This document shows positions 5,361-5,521 of a DNA stretch of 5,521 nt, one piece after another. The first letter of the stretch is position 1; every line of letters starts with the position of its first letter. Under the pieces are notes generated by a model. It searched no databases. It saw only the letters and a program-made list of their open reading frames with translations, and was not told where the DNA came from. The stretch spans positions 5,187-10,707 of the forward strand of contig JAUNXD010000037.1 in NCBI GenBank assembly GCA_030539985.1. The letters are read 5' to 3'. The DNA is from Methanobrevibacter sp. (GTDB lineage: Archaea > Methanobacteriota > Methanobacteria > Methanobacteriales > Methanobacteriaceae). A program made the position numbers and the translations under genes.

Positions 5361-5521
5361 TTGAAAAATCCAAAAATAGATATTAACTCCGGAGATGAAA
5401 TCATCATTGTCGTACCTCCAGAAGCCGTTGAGGATGGTGAGCTGGAAATAGATTTGGATGAATTGGGCATTGATATTGAGTCTTTGGATGATGATGTTAA
5501 TATTGTAATTGAAGTTGATGG
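5361..5521 (+). CDS. Very acidic protein of unknown function, 3' end outside the window
   Basis: An open frame with a TTG start runs off the right edge after 53 codons. The start is supported by a strong ribosome binding site and TATA box at the right distances. The visible part is strikingly acidic: 18 Asp/Glu against two Lys, with stretches such as ELEIDLDELGIDIESLDDD and short hydrophobic beta-like runs (EIIIVVPPE, NIVIEVD). There is no signal peptide or membrane segment in the visible part. I do not recognise the family. A calcium-binding, DNA-mimicking or simply acidic cytoplasmic protein are all possible, and the visible part does not decide between them. Its own promoter and the preceding terminator mean it is transcribed separately from the DUF2283-like gene. 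Confidence 0.7.
   Translation, partial: MKNPKIDINSGDEIIIVVPPEAVEDGELEIDLDELGIDIESLDDDVNIVIEVD

Overview
The window reads as ordinary chromosome from an AT-rich methanogenic euryarchaeon of the order Methanobacteriales, most likely Methanobrevibacter or a close relative. Four things point there: an archaeal-type PheRS alpha chain; a family-B DNA polymerase whose C-terminal part is a separate gene (the split PolB known from Methanothermobacter); an ExoIII protein that matches remembered Mth212 in length and catalytic residue numbering; and archaeal TATA boxes with GGAGGTGAT-type ribosome binding sites. The genus is an inference.

Layout. Bases 1-918 (+) are the 3' part of a TPR-repeat protein gene that is open to the left edge. 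Bases 919-1009 hold a T-tract and a promoter. Bases 1010-3324 (+) are a two-gene unit, pheS followed by an ExoIII/Mth212-like nuclease gene that overlaps it by one base. Ten bases further on, the convergent minus-strand pair ends: a HAD-family phosphatase gene (3335-4030) preceded by polB2 (4069-4752), the small subunit of the split replicative polymerase. Bases 4753-4928 form a divergent intergenic region with two opposing promoters and a hairpin-capable dyad between them. From 4944 the + strand carries a small DUF2283-like gene that ends in a 9-bp perfect hairpin plus T-tract, then a strong TATA box, and then the start (TTG, 5361) of a very acidic protein cut off by the right edge.

How the genes fit together. 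The middle (pheS, xth, HAD, polB2) is housekeeping: phenylalanine tRNA charging, repair of abasic or uracil-containing DNA, a small-molecule phosphatase, and DNA replication. From memory, polB2, HAD and the ExoIII homologue also lie close together in Methanothermobacter (MTH208, MTH209, MTH212), so the cluster is probably conserved. The small subunit ends in a textbook PCNA-binding PIP box and begins just after the point where polymerase motif C should lie. The more accessory ends (TPR protein, DUF2283-like protein, acidic protein) have no assignable function. I see no mobile element, CRISPR array, rRNA or tRNA, and nothing I would call a new system. The best leads are the polymerase split and PIP box, the uracil-repair-like signature of the nuclease, the HAD motif IV substitution, and the divergent intergenic dyad.
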